From: Cohnella phaseoli
GTDB taxonomy: Bacteria > Bacillota > Bacilli > Paenibacillales > Paenibacillaceae
NCBI RefSeq assembly: GCF_003386235.1
Contig: NZ_QRDZ01000056.1
Span: forward strand, 1 to 37,262
DNA length: 37,262 bases
Direction: 5' to 3'
The translations under genes and the position numbers were made by a program. Positions 16,285 to 24,664 of this stretch are shown one piece after another (within the stretch, counting starts at the first letter, position 1; each line of letters begins with the position of its first letter). Below the pieces are notes generated by a model. The model ran no database searches. It had not been told where the DNA came from and saw nothing but the letters and a program-made list of their open reading frames with translations.

Positions 16285-17195
16285 GAGGAATGAAAGCCTC
16301 CGATCGAGCCGCGATCCGGGAATCGGGCGGAGACCGTGCCTTTAATGTCGCGAACTACATTCTGCTGACGATCGTGCTTATCGTTGTGCTGTATCCTTTG
16401 GTCTACGTCGTAAGCGCTTCCTTCAGCTCCAGCTACGCCGTCCTGTCGGGCAAAGTATGGTTATGGCCGGTGGAACCGTCTCTTGAAGGCTATAAAGCCG
16501 TGTTCAAAAACAAAAATATTCTGACCGGCTTCCAGAACACGTTCTTCTATACGCTCGCGGGAACATTCGTTAACGTCGTTATGACGGTGCTCGCCGCCTA
16601 CCCGCTGTCCCGTAAGGACTTCCGGGGACGGAACAAGTTCATGCTGCTGTTCGTGTTCACGATGATGTTTAACGGCGGGCTGATTCCAACCTACTTCGTC
16701 GTTAAAGATCTGAGCATGATCGATACCGTCTGGGCGATGCTCATCCCGACCGCTCTGTCTGTATGGAATGTCATCATTATGAGAACCTACTTCCAGACGA
16801 CGATTCCGGGCGAGCTGCTTGAAGCGTCCCAGATCGACGGCTGCAACGATTTCCGTTTCCTGCTGAAGATCGTCGTCCCGCTGTCGGGACCGATTATCGC
16901 CGTCATCGCGCTATTCTACGCTGTCGGCCATTGGAATCAATATTTTAACGCCATGATCTACTTGAAAAACCCGCAATTGTATCCGCTTCAACTCATTCTT
17001 AGAGATATTCTCGTACAAAACGAAGTCCGGATCGACATGCTGGGAGACGTGAAATCGGCGGCGGCCCGCCAAGGCTTGCGCGAGCTGCTCAAATACTCGC
17101 TTATCGTCATCTCGTCCGTCCCGCTCATGCTCGTCTATCCGTTTGTTCAGAAGTTTTTTGTAAAAGGCGTCATGATCGGTTCGATAAAGGGCTAA
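16278..17195 (+). CDS. Oligosaccharide ABC transporter permease, YtcP/UgpE type
   Basis: Second permease, 305 residues with six membrane segments. The EAA motif reads EASQIDGCNDFRFLLKIVVP, and the C-terminus ends PFVQKFFVKGVMIGSIKG, the standard ending of the YtcP group. The ATG at 16278 overlaps the end of the first permease by seven bases. It forms the heterodimeric channel with that protein and receives substrate from the lipoprotein encoded next. Confidence 0.94.
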   Translation: MVRGMKASDRAAIRESGGDRAFNVANYILLTIVLIVVLYPLVYVVSASFSSSYAVLSGKVWLWPVEPSLEGYKAVFKNKNILTGFQNTFFYTLAGTFVNVVMTVLAAYPLSRKDFRGRNKFMLLFVFTMMFNGGLIPTYFVVKDLSMIDTVWAMLIPTALSVWNVIIMRTYFQTTIPGELLEASQIDGCNDFRFLLKIVVPLSGPIIAVIALFYAVGHWNQYFNAMIYLKNPQLYPLQLILRDILVQNEVRIDMLGDVKSAAARQGLRELLKYSLIVISSVPLMLVYPFVQKFFVKGVMIGSIKG

Positions 17196-17231
17196 ATTAA
17201 ATCGCAATCACTCGGGAGGGTCTATCCTATT

Positions 17232-18923
17232 ATGATGAAGAAATCCTTGTTTAGCATGATCGCGACTGTACTGCTATTGTCTACGGTGTTGGCCGCTTGC
17301 TCCAGCTCCAAAAACGAAGGAGGCCAGGCCTCCTCTTCTTCCTCTGCACCGGCAGGGAGCGCAAGCGCGGAAGGCAGTCTGCTGACCGAGCCTGGCACAT
17401 ATCCGATTACAAAAGAAAAAGTAACGCTTAAAGTTATGGTGCGCGGCAACCCGCTCGTCGAGGATTTTGCAACCAACGAATTTACCAAATGGTATGAAGA
17501 GAAAACGAACGTTCATATCGAATGGGAAGTCGTTCCGGAGCAAAGCATGCAGGAGAAGCTGAACCTCGTGCTCGCCAGCGAAGACTATCCGGACGTCATC
17601 TTCGGCATGAACGTCTCCCCGGCGCAGGAAATGATCTACGGCACGCAGGGCGTATTTCTGCCTCTGAACGACCTGATCGAGAGCCAAGGCACGCAGACGA
17701 AGAAGCTGTTCGCCGACCGTCCCGACATTAAGGAAGCGATTACCGCACCGGGCGGCAATATCTACTCTCTGCCGGAAATCAACGAATGCTACCACTGCTC
17801 GATGAGCCAGAAAATGTGGATTTATCAGCCTTGGCTCGACAAGCTCGGCTTGGAAATGCCTAAGACGACCGAAGACCTGTACAACGTGCTTAAAGCGTTC
17901 AAAACGCAGGACCCTAACGGCAACGGCAAGGCGGACGAAGTCGCGCTGTCCATCTCTCCGAAATCGTGGAGATCGTCCATCGACGCGTTCCTGATGAACT
18001 CATTCGTCTATAACCCGGTATACGGCACGACGAAGCGGTTGTTCGTTCAAGACGGCAAGCTCGACGTCTCGTACACGAAGCCGGAATGGAAGGAAGGCTT
18101 GAAGTACCTGAACAAGCTGTATTCGGAAGGGCTGATTACGCCGGAATCGTTCACTCAGGACGACAACCAGTTGATCCAGGTCGGAGAAAATCCGGACGTT
18201 CCGCTGCTCGGCGCTTCTACTGGCGGACACCAAGGCGTATTCACGCAGCTTCTCGGCGAGAGCGGACGTTGGAACGAGTACAAGACGGTTCCCGTGCTGA
18301 AAGGTCCGAACGGCGCGCAATATGCTCCTACGGACGCAACGAGCTTGACGACCGGCTCCTTCCTGATCACGAACAAGGCCAAAAATCCGGAAGTCGCGCT
18401 TCGCTGGGCCGACGGCCTGTACGAATACGAGCACACGCTGCGCAGCAACTACGGACGTCCGGATCAGGAATGGCGCAACGCGACGGATGGCGAGATCGGC
18501 ATTAACGGCGAGCCGGCCAAATGGTCCGAGCTGAAATCGTTCGGCGAAGTTCAGAACGTCAACTGGGCGCAGACCGGCCCGGCTCTTCGCTCCAACGAAT
18601 TCCGTCTGAGCGCGGTCAGCAAGGGCAACGACGATCTCGAAGTCATTCTCTACAACGAGACGAAAAACAATTATGAGCCTTACAAATCGAGCACTTACGC
18701 AACCGTTCCTCCTCTGTTCATGACGAACGAGCAAGCGACCGAAATCGCCGATCTCTCGAAAACCGTCAACGACTACGTAGAGGAAATGCTCGCTCGCTTC
18801 GTCACCGGCGATGCAGACGTCGAGAAGGAATGGGACACTTATCTCAAGACGCTCGACAGCATGAACCTGAAGCGACTGATCACAATCTATCAAGAAGCGT
18901 ACGACGCTCAGATTAAGAAATAA
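17232..18923 (+). CDS. Extracellular oligosaccharide-binding lipoprotein of the LplB/YtcP system
   Basis: A 563-residue family 1 solute-binding lipoprotein. The signal ends at LSTVLAAC (Cys23) and is followed by a Ser/Ala/Gly linker to about residue 50. The mature protein has typical features: TLKVMVRGNPLVEDF, DYPDVIFGMN, and a calcium-loop-like DPNGNGKADE at about residues 226-236, found in many large Paenibacillus binding proteins. Start: ATG at 17232 after GGGAGGG, with a second ATG next to it. It is the receptor for the two permeases upstream. A 227-bp palindromic repeat begins 8 bp after its stop, and no separate terminator was seen. Confidence 0.94.
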   Translation: MMKKSLFSMIATVLLLSTVLAACSSSKNEGGQASSSSSAPAGSASAEGSLLTEPGTYPITKEKVTLKVMVRGNPLVEDFATNEFTKWYEEKTNVHIEWEVVPEQSMQEKLNLVLASEDYPDVIFGMNVSPAQEMIYGTQGVFLPLNDLIESQGTQTKKLFADRPDIKEAITAPGGNIYSLPEINECYHCSMSQKMWIYQPWLDKLGLEMPKTTEDLYNVLKAFKTQDPNGNGKADEVALSISPKSWRSSIDAFLMNSFVYNPVYGTTKRLFVQDGKLDVSYTKPEWKEGLKYLNKLYSEGLITPESFTQDDNQLIQVGENPDVPLLGASTGGHQGVFTQLLGESGRWNEYKTVPVLKGPNGAQYAPTDATSLTTGSFLITNKAKNPEVALRWADGLYEYEHTLRSNYGRPDQEWRNATDGEIGINGEPAKWSELKSFGEVQNVNWAQTGPALRSNEFRLSAVSKGNDDLEVILYNETKNNYEPYKSSTYATVPPLFMTNEQATEIADLSKTVNDYVEEMLARFVTGDADVEKEWDTYLKTLDSMNLKRLITIYQEAYDAQIKK

Positions 18924-18930
18924 GTCGGTT

Positions 18931-19157
18931 GGGAGGGCGCTGTCCCCTAAGCCAATCAAGTTGCTGTGAAAGATAATCGATGTTAAAGGCGCAAGGGGTA
19001 TGTATCTCCCTCCGATGCTATACACTCCTGAAATTTGAACAGGCAAACCCGTGATAAGGTCATTTCAGGAGCGTATGAGGCAGTCTCCGGGAGACACATA
19101 CCCCTTGCTTTATTTATCGATTATCTCTGGCAACTTTGCTTATGGGACTGCCCTCCC
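18931..19157. repeat. Element A: 227-bp imperfect palindrome, MITE-like
   Basis: The two arms are imperfect inverted repeats about 100 bases long: GGGAGGG at 18931 pairs with CCCTCCC ending at 19157, GATAATCGAT at 18972 with ATCGATTATC at 19117, GCAAGGGGTATGT at 18991 with ACATACCCCTTGC at 19096, and CTCCTGAAAT near 19025 with ATTTCAGGAG near 19062. It would fold into one long hairpin with a loop GGCAAACCCGTGATAAGG. It contains no gene. Its central 83 bp (19006-19088) match 25962-26044 at 72 of 83 positions by my alignment, and its right end matches 26291-26327. This is the form expected of a non-autonomous palindromic transposable element. It separates the binding-protein gene from the fucosidase gene. 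Confidence 0.75.
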
Positions 19158-19194
19158 TCTATCTCGAGAGGAAAATGTAGGAGGTTGTCCGCTA

Positions 19195-20472
19195 ATGAGT
19201 ACAAGAGAAGAAAGAACGAGAGAGTTTCTGCGCAGTCGGTTCGGCATGTTTATCCACTGGGGGCTGTACTCAATTCCGGCGCGGGGAGAATGGGTTCGGG
19301 GCAACGAAAAAATGAGCTTCGAGCAGTACAAGGTTTTCTTCGACGAATTCGACGCGACCCGGTACGATCCTCGGGCTTGGGCGCGCGCCGCCAAGGCGGC
19401 AGGACAGAAGTATGCAGTGTTAACGACAAAGCACCACGACGGCTTCTGTCTGTTCGACAGCAAGCTGACCGACTTCAAGGCGACAAATACGCCGGCCGGG
19501 CGCGATCTGATTCGCGAATACGTCGACGCTTTCCGCGCCGAAGGGCTGTCCGTCGGTCTCTACTACTCGATCATCGACTGGAATCACCCCGATTATCCGG
19601 GCTACGGCGACCGCATTCATCCGGATCGGGGCAACGAAGCCGCCAAGGACAAGCCGATCGACTTCGATCTTTACTTGGACTATATGCACGGCCAAGTGCG
19701 CGAGCTGCTGACGAACTACGGCAAGATCGACATTATGTGGTTCGACTTCTCCTACGACGATATGACCGGGGAAAAATGGCGAGCGACCGAGCTCATCCGC
19801 ATGATCCGCTCGATCCAGCCGGACATCATCATCGACAACCGTCTCGGCGGGGACATTCGCGCGGCGGAACCCGAGGAATACGCCGGCGATTTCTATTCTC
19901 CCGAACAGATAATCCCTCCGGGCGGCATCGTCGATGTCAACGGCGCCTCGATTCCGTGGGAGGCCTGCATTACGCTGAACGACAACTGGGGCTATCATTC
20001 CGGGGACAGAGAATACAAATCCGCCGCTCAGGTCATTCGTACGTTGGTCGAATGCGTCAGCAAGAACGGCAATCTGCTGCTCAACGTCGGACCGGATGCC
20101 AAGGGTGAGATCACCCGCGAATCACTCGACGTGCTTGCGGAAGTCGGAGAATGGCTGCGCTTAAATGGCGACAGCATCTACGGATGCGGAGCTTCGGAGC
20201 TAGCCAAGCCGGAGTGGGGCCGTTATACTCAAAATGGGAACAAGCTGTACGCGCACGTCTTCGACCGCGGCATCGGACCGGTCTATTTTGCCGGCCTGAA
20301 GGGCAGGATCAAGCGGGCGCGATTGCTTCGCGACGGAACTGAATTAAAGGTAGAACTCCCCTGGATGGCGGAGCAATATTCCGACATCGACAGCGGCGCG
20401 TTTATTACGCTTAAGGGCGCGCGCCTGCCCGACGAGAAGGATACGGTCATCGAGCTGGAGCTTCTTCCATAA
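19195..20472 (+). CDS. Alpha-L-fucosidase, GH29 family
   Basis: A 425-residue cytoplasmic enzyme expected to release L-fucose from the ends of glycan chains with retention of configuration. GH29 marks: FGMFIHWGLYSIP (residues 16-28), TTKHHDGFCLFDS (77-89), YYSIIDWNHPDY, and IDIMWFDFSYDD, where D184 is at the place of the catalytic nucleophile. No signal peptide, so the substrate must be imported. The start is ATG at 19195 with a TAGGAGG site; the frame stays open upstream to 19051 but that part is the palindromic repeat, not protein-like. It heads a run of five genes with asparaginase and peptidases. The acid/base residue of GH29 varies and could not be fixed. Confidence 0.93.
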   Translation: MSTREERTREFLRSRFGMFIHWGLYSIPARGEWVRGNEKMSFEQYKVFFDEFDATRYDPRAWARAAKAAGQKYAVLTTKHHDGFCLFDSKLTDFKATNTPAGRDLIREYVDAFRAEGLSVGLYYSIIDWNHPDYPGYGDRIHPDRGNEAAKDKPIDFDLYLDYMHGQVRELLTNYGKIDIMWFDFSYDDMTGEKWRATELIRMIRSIQPDIIIDNRLGGDIRAAEPEEYAGDFYSPEQIIPPGGIVDVNGASIPWEACITLNDNWGYHSGDREYKSAAQVIRTLVECVSKNGNLLLNVGPDAKGEITRESLDVLAEVGEWLRLNGDSIYGCGASELAKPEWGRYTQNGNKLYAHVFDRGIGPVYFAGLKGRIKRARLLRDGTELKVELPWMAEQYSDIDSGAFITLKGARLPDEKDTVIELELLP

Positions 20473-20487
20473 GGGAGGAACAAAAGG

Positions 20488-21543
20488 ATGAGCGAGTTGG
20501 CAACAGGACTGGAGGAAAGCTTGGCGAACGGAGCCGAGCCTCTTGTGCTGGAATATCGCGGAGGTTTTCTGGAAAACGTCCATTACGGACATGTATGCGC
20601 AGTGAACGACAAAGATGACGTTGTCGGGCAATACGGCGATCCGAACGCAATCACGTTCATGCGCTCGGCGGCGAAGCCGATTCAGGCTCTGCCCTTTTTC
20701 CTGGAAGGCTTCGACAAGCGGTTCGGGTTCACCCCGGAGGAACAGGCGATCATGATGGCTTCGCACCGGGCTCTCCCCTACCATGTAGAGGCGTTGGAGG
20801 GAATGCTCCGCAAGCTGGGGCTGGATGAACAGACGCTCGTCTGCAAACCGACCTATCCCTTGGACGCAGACGCCCGGGATGCGCTCGTCGCCGAGCGGCA
20901 GCCGCAGCGTCGCATCTATCACAACTGCTCCGGCAAGCACCTCGGCGTGCTCGCCTCCTGCGTCGGTATGGGCTATTCGCTGGACAACTACTATTCGCCC
21001 GATCATCCGGTTCAGCGGCGCATCGTTTCGCTGGCCGCCGAACTGGCGGAGATTCCGCAGGAGGACATCCGAATCGGCACCGATGGCTGCGGCTTCCCGG
21101 TATTCGGCATGCCGCTGCGGCACATGGCGACCGCCTTCCTGAAGCTGGCCTGCCCGGATCTGATCGCCGACCCGGCGCTGCGCGAGGCGGTGCGCAAGGT
21201 AACGGGACTGATGAACGCCTATCCTCGCATGATTTCAGCTGAATACTTAATCTGCCCGAACCTGCTTATGGACGACAACATCGTCGCCAAGGGAGGAGCC
21301 AAAGGCATCTATTGCTTCGGTCTGAAGAAGGAGAGGCTCGGCTTCGCGCTGAAGGTCGTCGACGGTTCGGAGGATGAATGGCCAATCGCGGTCGCTTCTA
21401 TACTGGAGCAGATCGGTTACGACAACCGGGAAACGATCGACCGCCTGTACCGGATCGGTCCGCCGGAAATCCGCAACGACAACGGACTGGTCATCGGCGA
21501 GAATCGCAGCGTCATTCAGCTTCGCCGGGGGGAAAAGCTATGA
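20488..21543 (+). CDS. L-asparaginase, ReAV/PF06089 type
   Basis: A 351-residue asparaginase of the Rhizobium etli type, unrelated to the common bacterial type I and II enzymes. All active-site positions known from ReAV are present with a nearly constant offset: S60-A-A-K63 (Ser48/Lys51), S92 (Ser80), C147 and K150 in HNCSGKH (Cys135/Lys138), C201 in DGCGFP (Cys189) and K268 (Lys263). So it should bind zinc and hydrolyse L-asparagine to aspartate and ammonia. The start has a GGGAGG site 15 bp after the fucosidase stop, and the stop overlaps the next gene (ATGA). Between a fucosidase and peptidases it may act on Asn released from glycopeptides; a related amide substrate is possible. Confidence 0.88.
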   Translation: MSELATGLEESLANGAEPLVLEYRGGFLENVHYGHVCAVNDKDDVVGQYGDPNAITFMRSAAKPIQALPFFLEGFDKRFGFTPEEQAIMMASHRALPYHVEALEGMLRKLGLDEQTLVCKPTYPLDADARDALVAERQPQRRIYHNCSGKHLGVLASCVGMGYSLDNYYSPDHPVQRRIVSLAAELAEIPQEDIRIGTDGCGFPVFGMPLRHMATAFLKLACPDLIADPALREAVRKVTGLMNAYPRMISAEYLICPNLLMDDNIVAKGGAKGIYCFGLKKERLGFALKVVDGSEDEWPIAVASILEQIGYDNRETIDRLYRIGPPEIRNDNGLVIGENRSVIQLRRGEKL

Positions 21544-23024
21544 CGCGCATCGATTGGATCGAGCAAGCACGGAGACGGCAAGACGCGCTGCTGCGCGACT
21601 TGTCGTCTCTCCTTGCGATTCCGAGCGTGAAGGACGAAGCCTCCGCAGGTCCGAACGCTCCTCTTGGCCGAGAATCCGCCCGTGCTCTGGCTTGGACGCT
21701 GGAGCTGGCCGGGAAGCACGGACTATCGACTGCGGAGATTGAAGGCATCGTCGGCTACGCCGATTATGACGGTCCGGAAAGTCTCGCAGATGGCAAAGAC
21801 AGTAAGGACGACTACATCGCGGTGCTGAGCCATGTCGACGTCGTGCCCGCCAGCGGCGAATGGACTTCCCCTCCCTTCGTGCCCACGATTCGAAACGGCC
21901 GTTTATATGCGCGGGGAGCGCTGGACGACAAGGGACCGGCTCTGGCCGCGTTTTACGGCATGTTGATCGTTAAGGAGCTCGGTCTGCCATTGCGCCATCG
22001 GGTTCGGCTGATTTTCGGAACCGATGAGGAGACCGGCATGAGCTGCATGGACGCTTATAATCGCCATGAACGTCCTCCGCTCGCCGGATTTACCCCCGAC
22101 GCCGACTTTCCGATCGTCCATGCGGAGAAAGGGCAGATCAACACGGCCATGACGCTGCGCTTATCGGGCAGCAATGAGGGCGAAGCGGAGCTGAGGCTGT
22201 GCGGTTTCCGTTCCGGCTTCGCCGCGAATATGGTGCCCGACGCTGCGGAAGCGATCGTTCACGGCTCTCCGGAAAGGCTGGCGGCCGTCGTATCGGAGTT
22301 CTGGTCGTTCTGCTCCGCGAACGGACTGAACGGCACGACCTCGACCGACCTGCAATTGTCGGAATGCTCGACCGTGCTGCGCATGGCCGGCAAGTCCGCA
22401 CACGGCATGATGCCGGAAATCGGCGTCAACGCCGGGCTGCGGCTGCTTGAGTTTCTGGGCAGCCAGCCGCTGGGCGGGGACGACGAGCGGTTCGTCCGCG
22501 GCGCGGTCGAGCTGCTCGTTCCCGACACTTCCGGCGAGGCGCTCGGCATCTCCTGCCGGGATGAAGCGACAGGAGCGCTCACCGTTAACGTCGGTTTGCT
22601 TCGCTACGCACCAACCGCGGGAGAGGCGTTCTTCCAGCTCAACATCCGGTTTCCGGCTTGCGCGAACGGAGAGCAGCTTGTCGGCAAGCTGGAAGAACGG
22701 CTGCGGCCGTACGGCTTCCAGCTCACGCCGCCGACTCTTAAGCCGCCTCATGAAGTGCCTGCCGAACATCCGATGATCCGGGCGCTGCAGCGCATCTACA
22801 CGGAGCAGACCGGACATACTGCGACGCTGCTCTCGACGGGAGGCGGCACTTACGCCTGCAAGCTGCCCGGTTGCGTCGCCTTCGGCCCTCTTTTCCCGGG
22901 CGAGGAGGATACGGCGCACCAACCGGACGAGTCGATCTCCATCGACAGCCTGCTGCGGGCGACCGCCCTATATGCCGAGGCGATCTACGAGCTTGCGAAC
23001 ATCGACTACGGAAAGGAGCCTTAA
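21540..23024 (+). CDS. M20-family dipeptidase, PepV-like
   Basis: A 494-residue two-domain metallopeptidase. The zinc ligands of PepV-type enzymes are in place: LSHVDVVP (H98, D100), ARGALDDKGP (D129/D130), GTDEETG (E163/E164, general base and ligand), FTPDADFP (D187/D189) and a late DTAHQPDE histidine. A lid domain carries AGKSAHGMMPEIGVNAG, typical of M20. It probably cleaves dipeptides in the cytoplasm. The ATG at 21540 overlaps the asparaginase stop as ATGA; an upstream in-frame ATG at 21378 lies inside the asparaginase gene and was rejected. Confidence 0.9.
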   Translation: MTRIDWIEQARRRQDALLRDLSSLLAIPSVKDEASAGPNAPLGRESARALAWTLELAGKHGLSTAEIEGIVGYADYDGPESLADGKDSKDDYIAVLSHVDVVPASGEWTSPPFVPTIRNGRLYARGALDDKGPALAAFYGMLIVKELGLPLRHRVRLIFGTDEETGMSCMDAYNRHERPPLAGFTPDADFPIVHAEKGQINTAMTLRLSGSNEGEAELRLCGFRSGFAANMVPDAAEAIVHGSPERLAAVVSEFWSFCSANGLNGTTSTDLQLSECSTVLRMAGKSAHGMMPEIGVNAGLRLLEFLGSQPLGGDDERFVRGAVELLVPDTSGEALGISCRDEATGALTVNVGLLRYAPTAGEAFFQLNIRFPACANGEQLVGKLEERLRPYGFQLTPPTLKPPHEVPAEHPMIRALQRIYTEQTGHTATLLSTGGGTYACKLPGCVAFGPLFPGEEDTAHQPDESISIDSLLRATALYAEAIYELANIDYGKEP

Positions 23025-23027
23025 CGC

Positions 23028-24551
23028 ATGAGGATCGACATTGTGGAAAGGCTGGATGAGCTTTCGGCGGAAGGGCCGGGGGCAGACTCAGAGTCCGATT
23101 CGCGTCCCGGAACGGGTTCGAGTTCAAGCCCGGCCTTGTCGTCGGAGGTCATTCTCCATCTCGCCTTCGAAGGCGGCCAAGAGGGGATCCCCGGACTTAA
23201 CGTCGAGCCGACTCCTTCCGCAGCCGCTTTGGGGCGAACAAGTCTGCTGTACGGAGCTCCCGGACAACGTCACGCGGCGATCGTCGGGCTAGGCTCTGCG
23301 CACGCCCTCAATGCCGAGCGGCTGCGGCGGGCGGCCGGAAGCGCCGCTCGGGCCGTCGGCCGCGAAGGCTACAAGGCCGCAGCGGTCGATCTCGGCCCGG
23401 CGGTGGACGGTCTGGGCGCGGAAGTCGGCGTACAGGCGTGGTTGGAAGGCTGGATGCTGGGCAGCTATAGGTTCGATGCCTATAAGAAGGAGACCGGGAG
23501 AAAAAGCGCGGTCTCCTCGCTGCGGCTTCTGGTTGACCCGTCGATTCGCGATGCTGCGATCGAGTGGGTCAAAAAGGCGCAGCATCGCGCAGAAAGCACA
23601 ATGCTTGCCCGAGATTGGTGCAACGAGCCTGCCAATGTGATGACTCCAGAGCGGCTTGTGGACGAAATTCAACAGCGTTTTGCGGATCTGCCGGACGTTC
23701 ATGTGCGAGTCTATCGCGGGAATGATTTGGCTGCACATGGCATGAACGGACTTCTGGCCGTCAGCCAGGGCAGCCGCCATGCCCCCGCTCTCGTCGAACT
23801 GATCTACGCCTCCGATCCGTCCCAACCCCTGGTCGCGCTGGTCGGCAAAGGGATGACATTCGATATGGGCGGCATGAACGTAAAAACGGGGCGCGATCTG
23901 AGCGAAGCACGCTTCGACATGGGCGGAGCCTGCGCCGTCGCCGGAGCGCTCGATCTGCTGGCGCGCAGCGGAGCGGCGGTCAACGTCGCCGCGCTAATCG
24001 CCGTCGCGGACAACGTGCCGGGGTCGGGCGCTCTGCTCCCCTCCTCCATCGTTCGCTATCCGAACGGCCTGACCGTTCAGGTCGGCAACACGGACGCCGA
24101 GGGGCGGCTGATTCTGGCCGACGCTTTGCTGCACGCGCAGCGGCTTGGCGCAGCCGAGATCATGGATATCGCAACGCTGACGGGCAGCGTCGGCCACGCG
24201 CTCGGGCTGCGAGTCGCCGGCGTATGGGGCGATCTCTCTATAACGGAAGCGCTGCGCGACTGCGGCGAAACGTGCGGAGACCGGGTATGGCCGATGCCGC
24301 TGATCGATGATGACGAGGAGCTGCTGCGCAGCGACTACGCCGATCTGAACAACATCAGCTCGAGCTCCTACGGCGGAGCCTGCGCAGCGGCTCTGTTCCT
24401 GCGACGGTTCGTCGGGGAGGACGTTAGATGGGCTCATATCGATATGGCCAATACCGTCCAAGCCCCGTCCGATCGCGGCTATGAGACCGTCGGTGCGACT
24501 GGCTTCGGCGTTCGTCTTCTTGCAGATTATTTGCAAAGAATCAGAGCTTAG
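23028..24551 (+). CDS. Leucyl aminopeptidase family protein, M17
   Basis: A 507-residue cytosolic aminopeptidase. Counting from the ATG at 23028, the metal and catalytic residues of E. coli PepA are all present with an offset of four: K274 and D279 in GKGMTFDMGG, K286, D297 in FDMGGA, and D356, E358, R360 in NTDAEGRL. The usual FDSGG reads FDMGG, and the loop after K286 is altered (TGRDLSEARFD). A Ser/Gly/Pro-rich stretch at residues 19-38 is not typical. The N-terminal macro-like domain precedes the catalytic domain at about 190-505. The start has an AAAGGAG site 3 bp after the dipeptidase gene. It should remove N-terminal residues from peptides and so complement the dipeptidase. Confidence 0.9.
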   Translation: MRIDIVERLDELSAEGPGADSESDSRPGTGSSSSPALSSEVILHLAFEGGQEGIPGLNVEPTPSAAALGRTSLLYGAPGQRHAAIVGLGSAHALNAERLRRAAGSAARAVGREGYKAAAVDLGPAVDGLGAEVGVQAWLEGWMLGSYRFDAYKKETGRKSAVSSLRLLVDPSIRDAAIEWVKKAQHRAESTMLARDWCNEPANVMTPERLVDEIQQRFADLPDVHVRVYRGNDLAAHGMNGLLAVSQGSRHAPALVELIYASDPSQPLVALVGKGMTFDMGGMNVKTGRDLSEARFDMGGACAVAGALDLLARSGAAVNVAALIAVADNVPGSGALLPSSIVRYPNGLTVQVGNTDAEGRLILADALLHAQRLGAAEIMDIATLTGSVGHALGLRVAGVWGDLSITEALRDCGETCGDRVWPMPLIDDDEELLRSDYADLNNISSSSYGGACAAALFLRRFVGEDVRWAHIDMANTVQAPSDRGYETVGATGFGVRLLADYLQRIRA

Positions 24552-24572
24552 TCCATATCCTGCAAGGCGGCA

Positions 24573-24609
24573 AAGCCTGGACAGACTGCGCACCGCGGTC
24601 CCCAGGCTT
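24573..24609 (+). terminator. Probable terminator of the fucosidase-peptidase operon
   Basis: AAGCCTGG (24573-24580) pairs perfectly with CCAGGCTT (24602-24609); the 21-base loop holds a second small palindrome ACCGCGGT. The following GTTTCGC is a poor T-tract, so termination may be incomplete and some transcripts may enter pepT. Confidence 0.5.
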
Positions 24610-24611
24610 GT

Positions 24612-24640
24612 TTCGCAGTTGGGCGGAACTTTGGTACAAT
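24612..24640 (+). promoter_or_regulatory. Predicted pepT promoter
   Basis: -35 TTCGCA (24612-24617), 17-base spacer, extended -10 TGGTACAAT (hexamer 24635-24640). The extended -10 makes up for the weak -35 box. It lies 25 bp before the pepT start. Confidence 0.5.
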
Positions 24641-24664
24641 AACTGCAAGGAGTTGAGATCAAAC

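Noticed and set aside
18000..19046. Open frame of 348 codons on the minus strand opposite the binding-protein gene
   Set aside because: It begins inside the palindromic repeat and runs through the real lipoprotein gene; no ribosome binding site or motif.
19051..19194. N-terminal extension of the fucosidase into the upstream repeat
   Set aside because: The frame stays open, but the extension is the translated arm of element A, and the ATG at 19195 has the GGAGG site and the family N-terminus.
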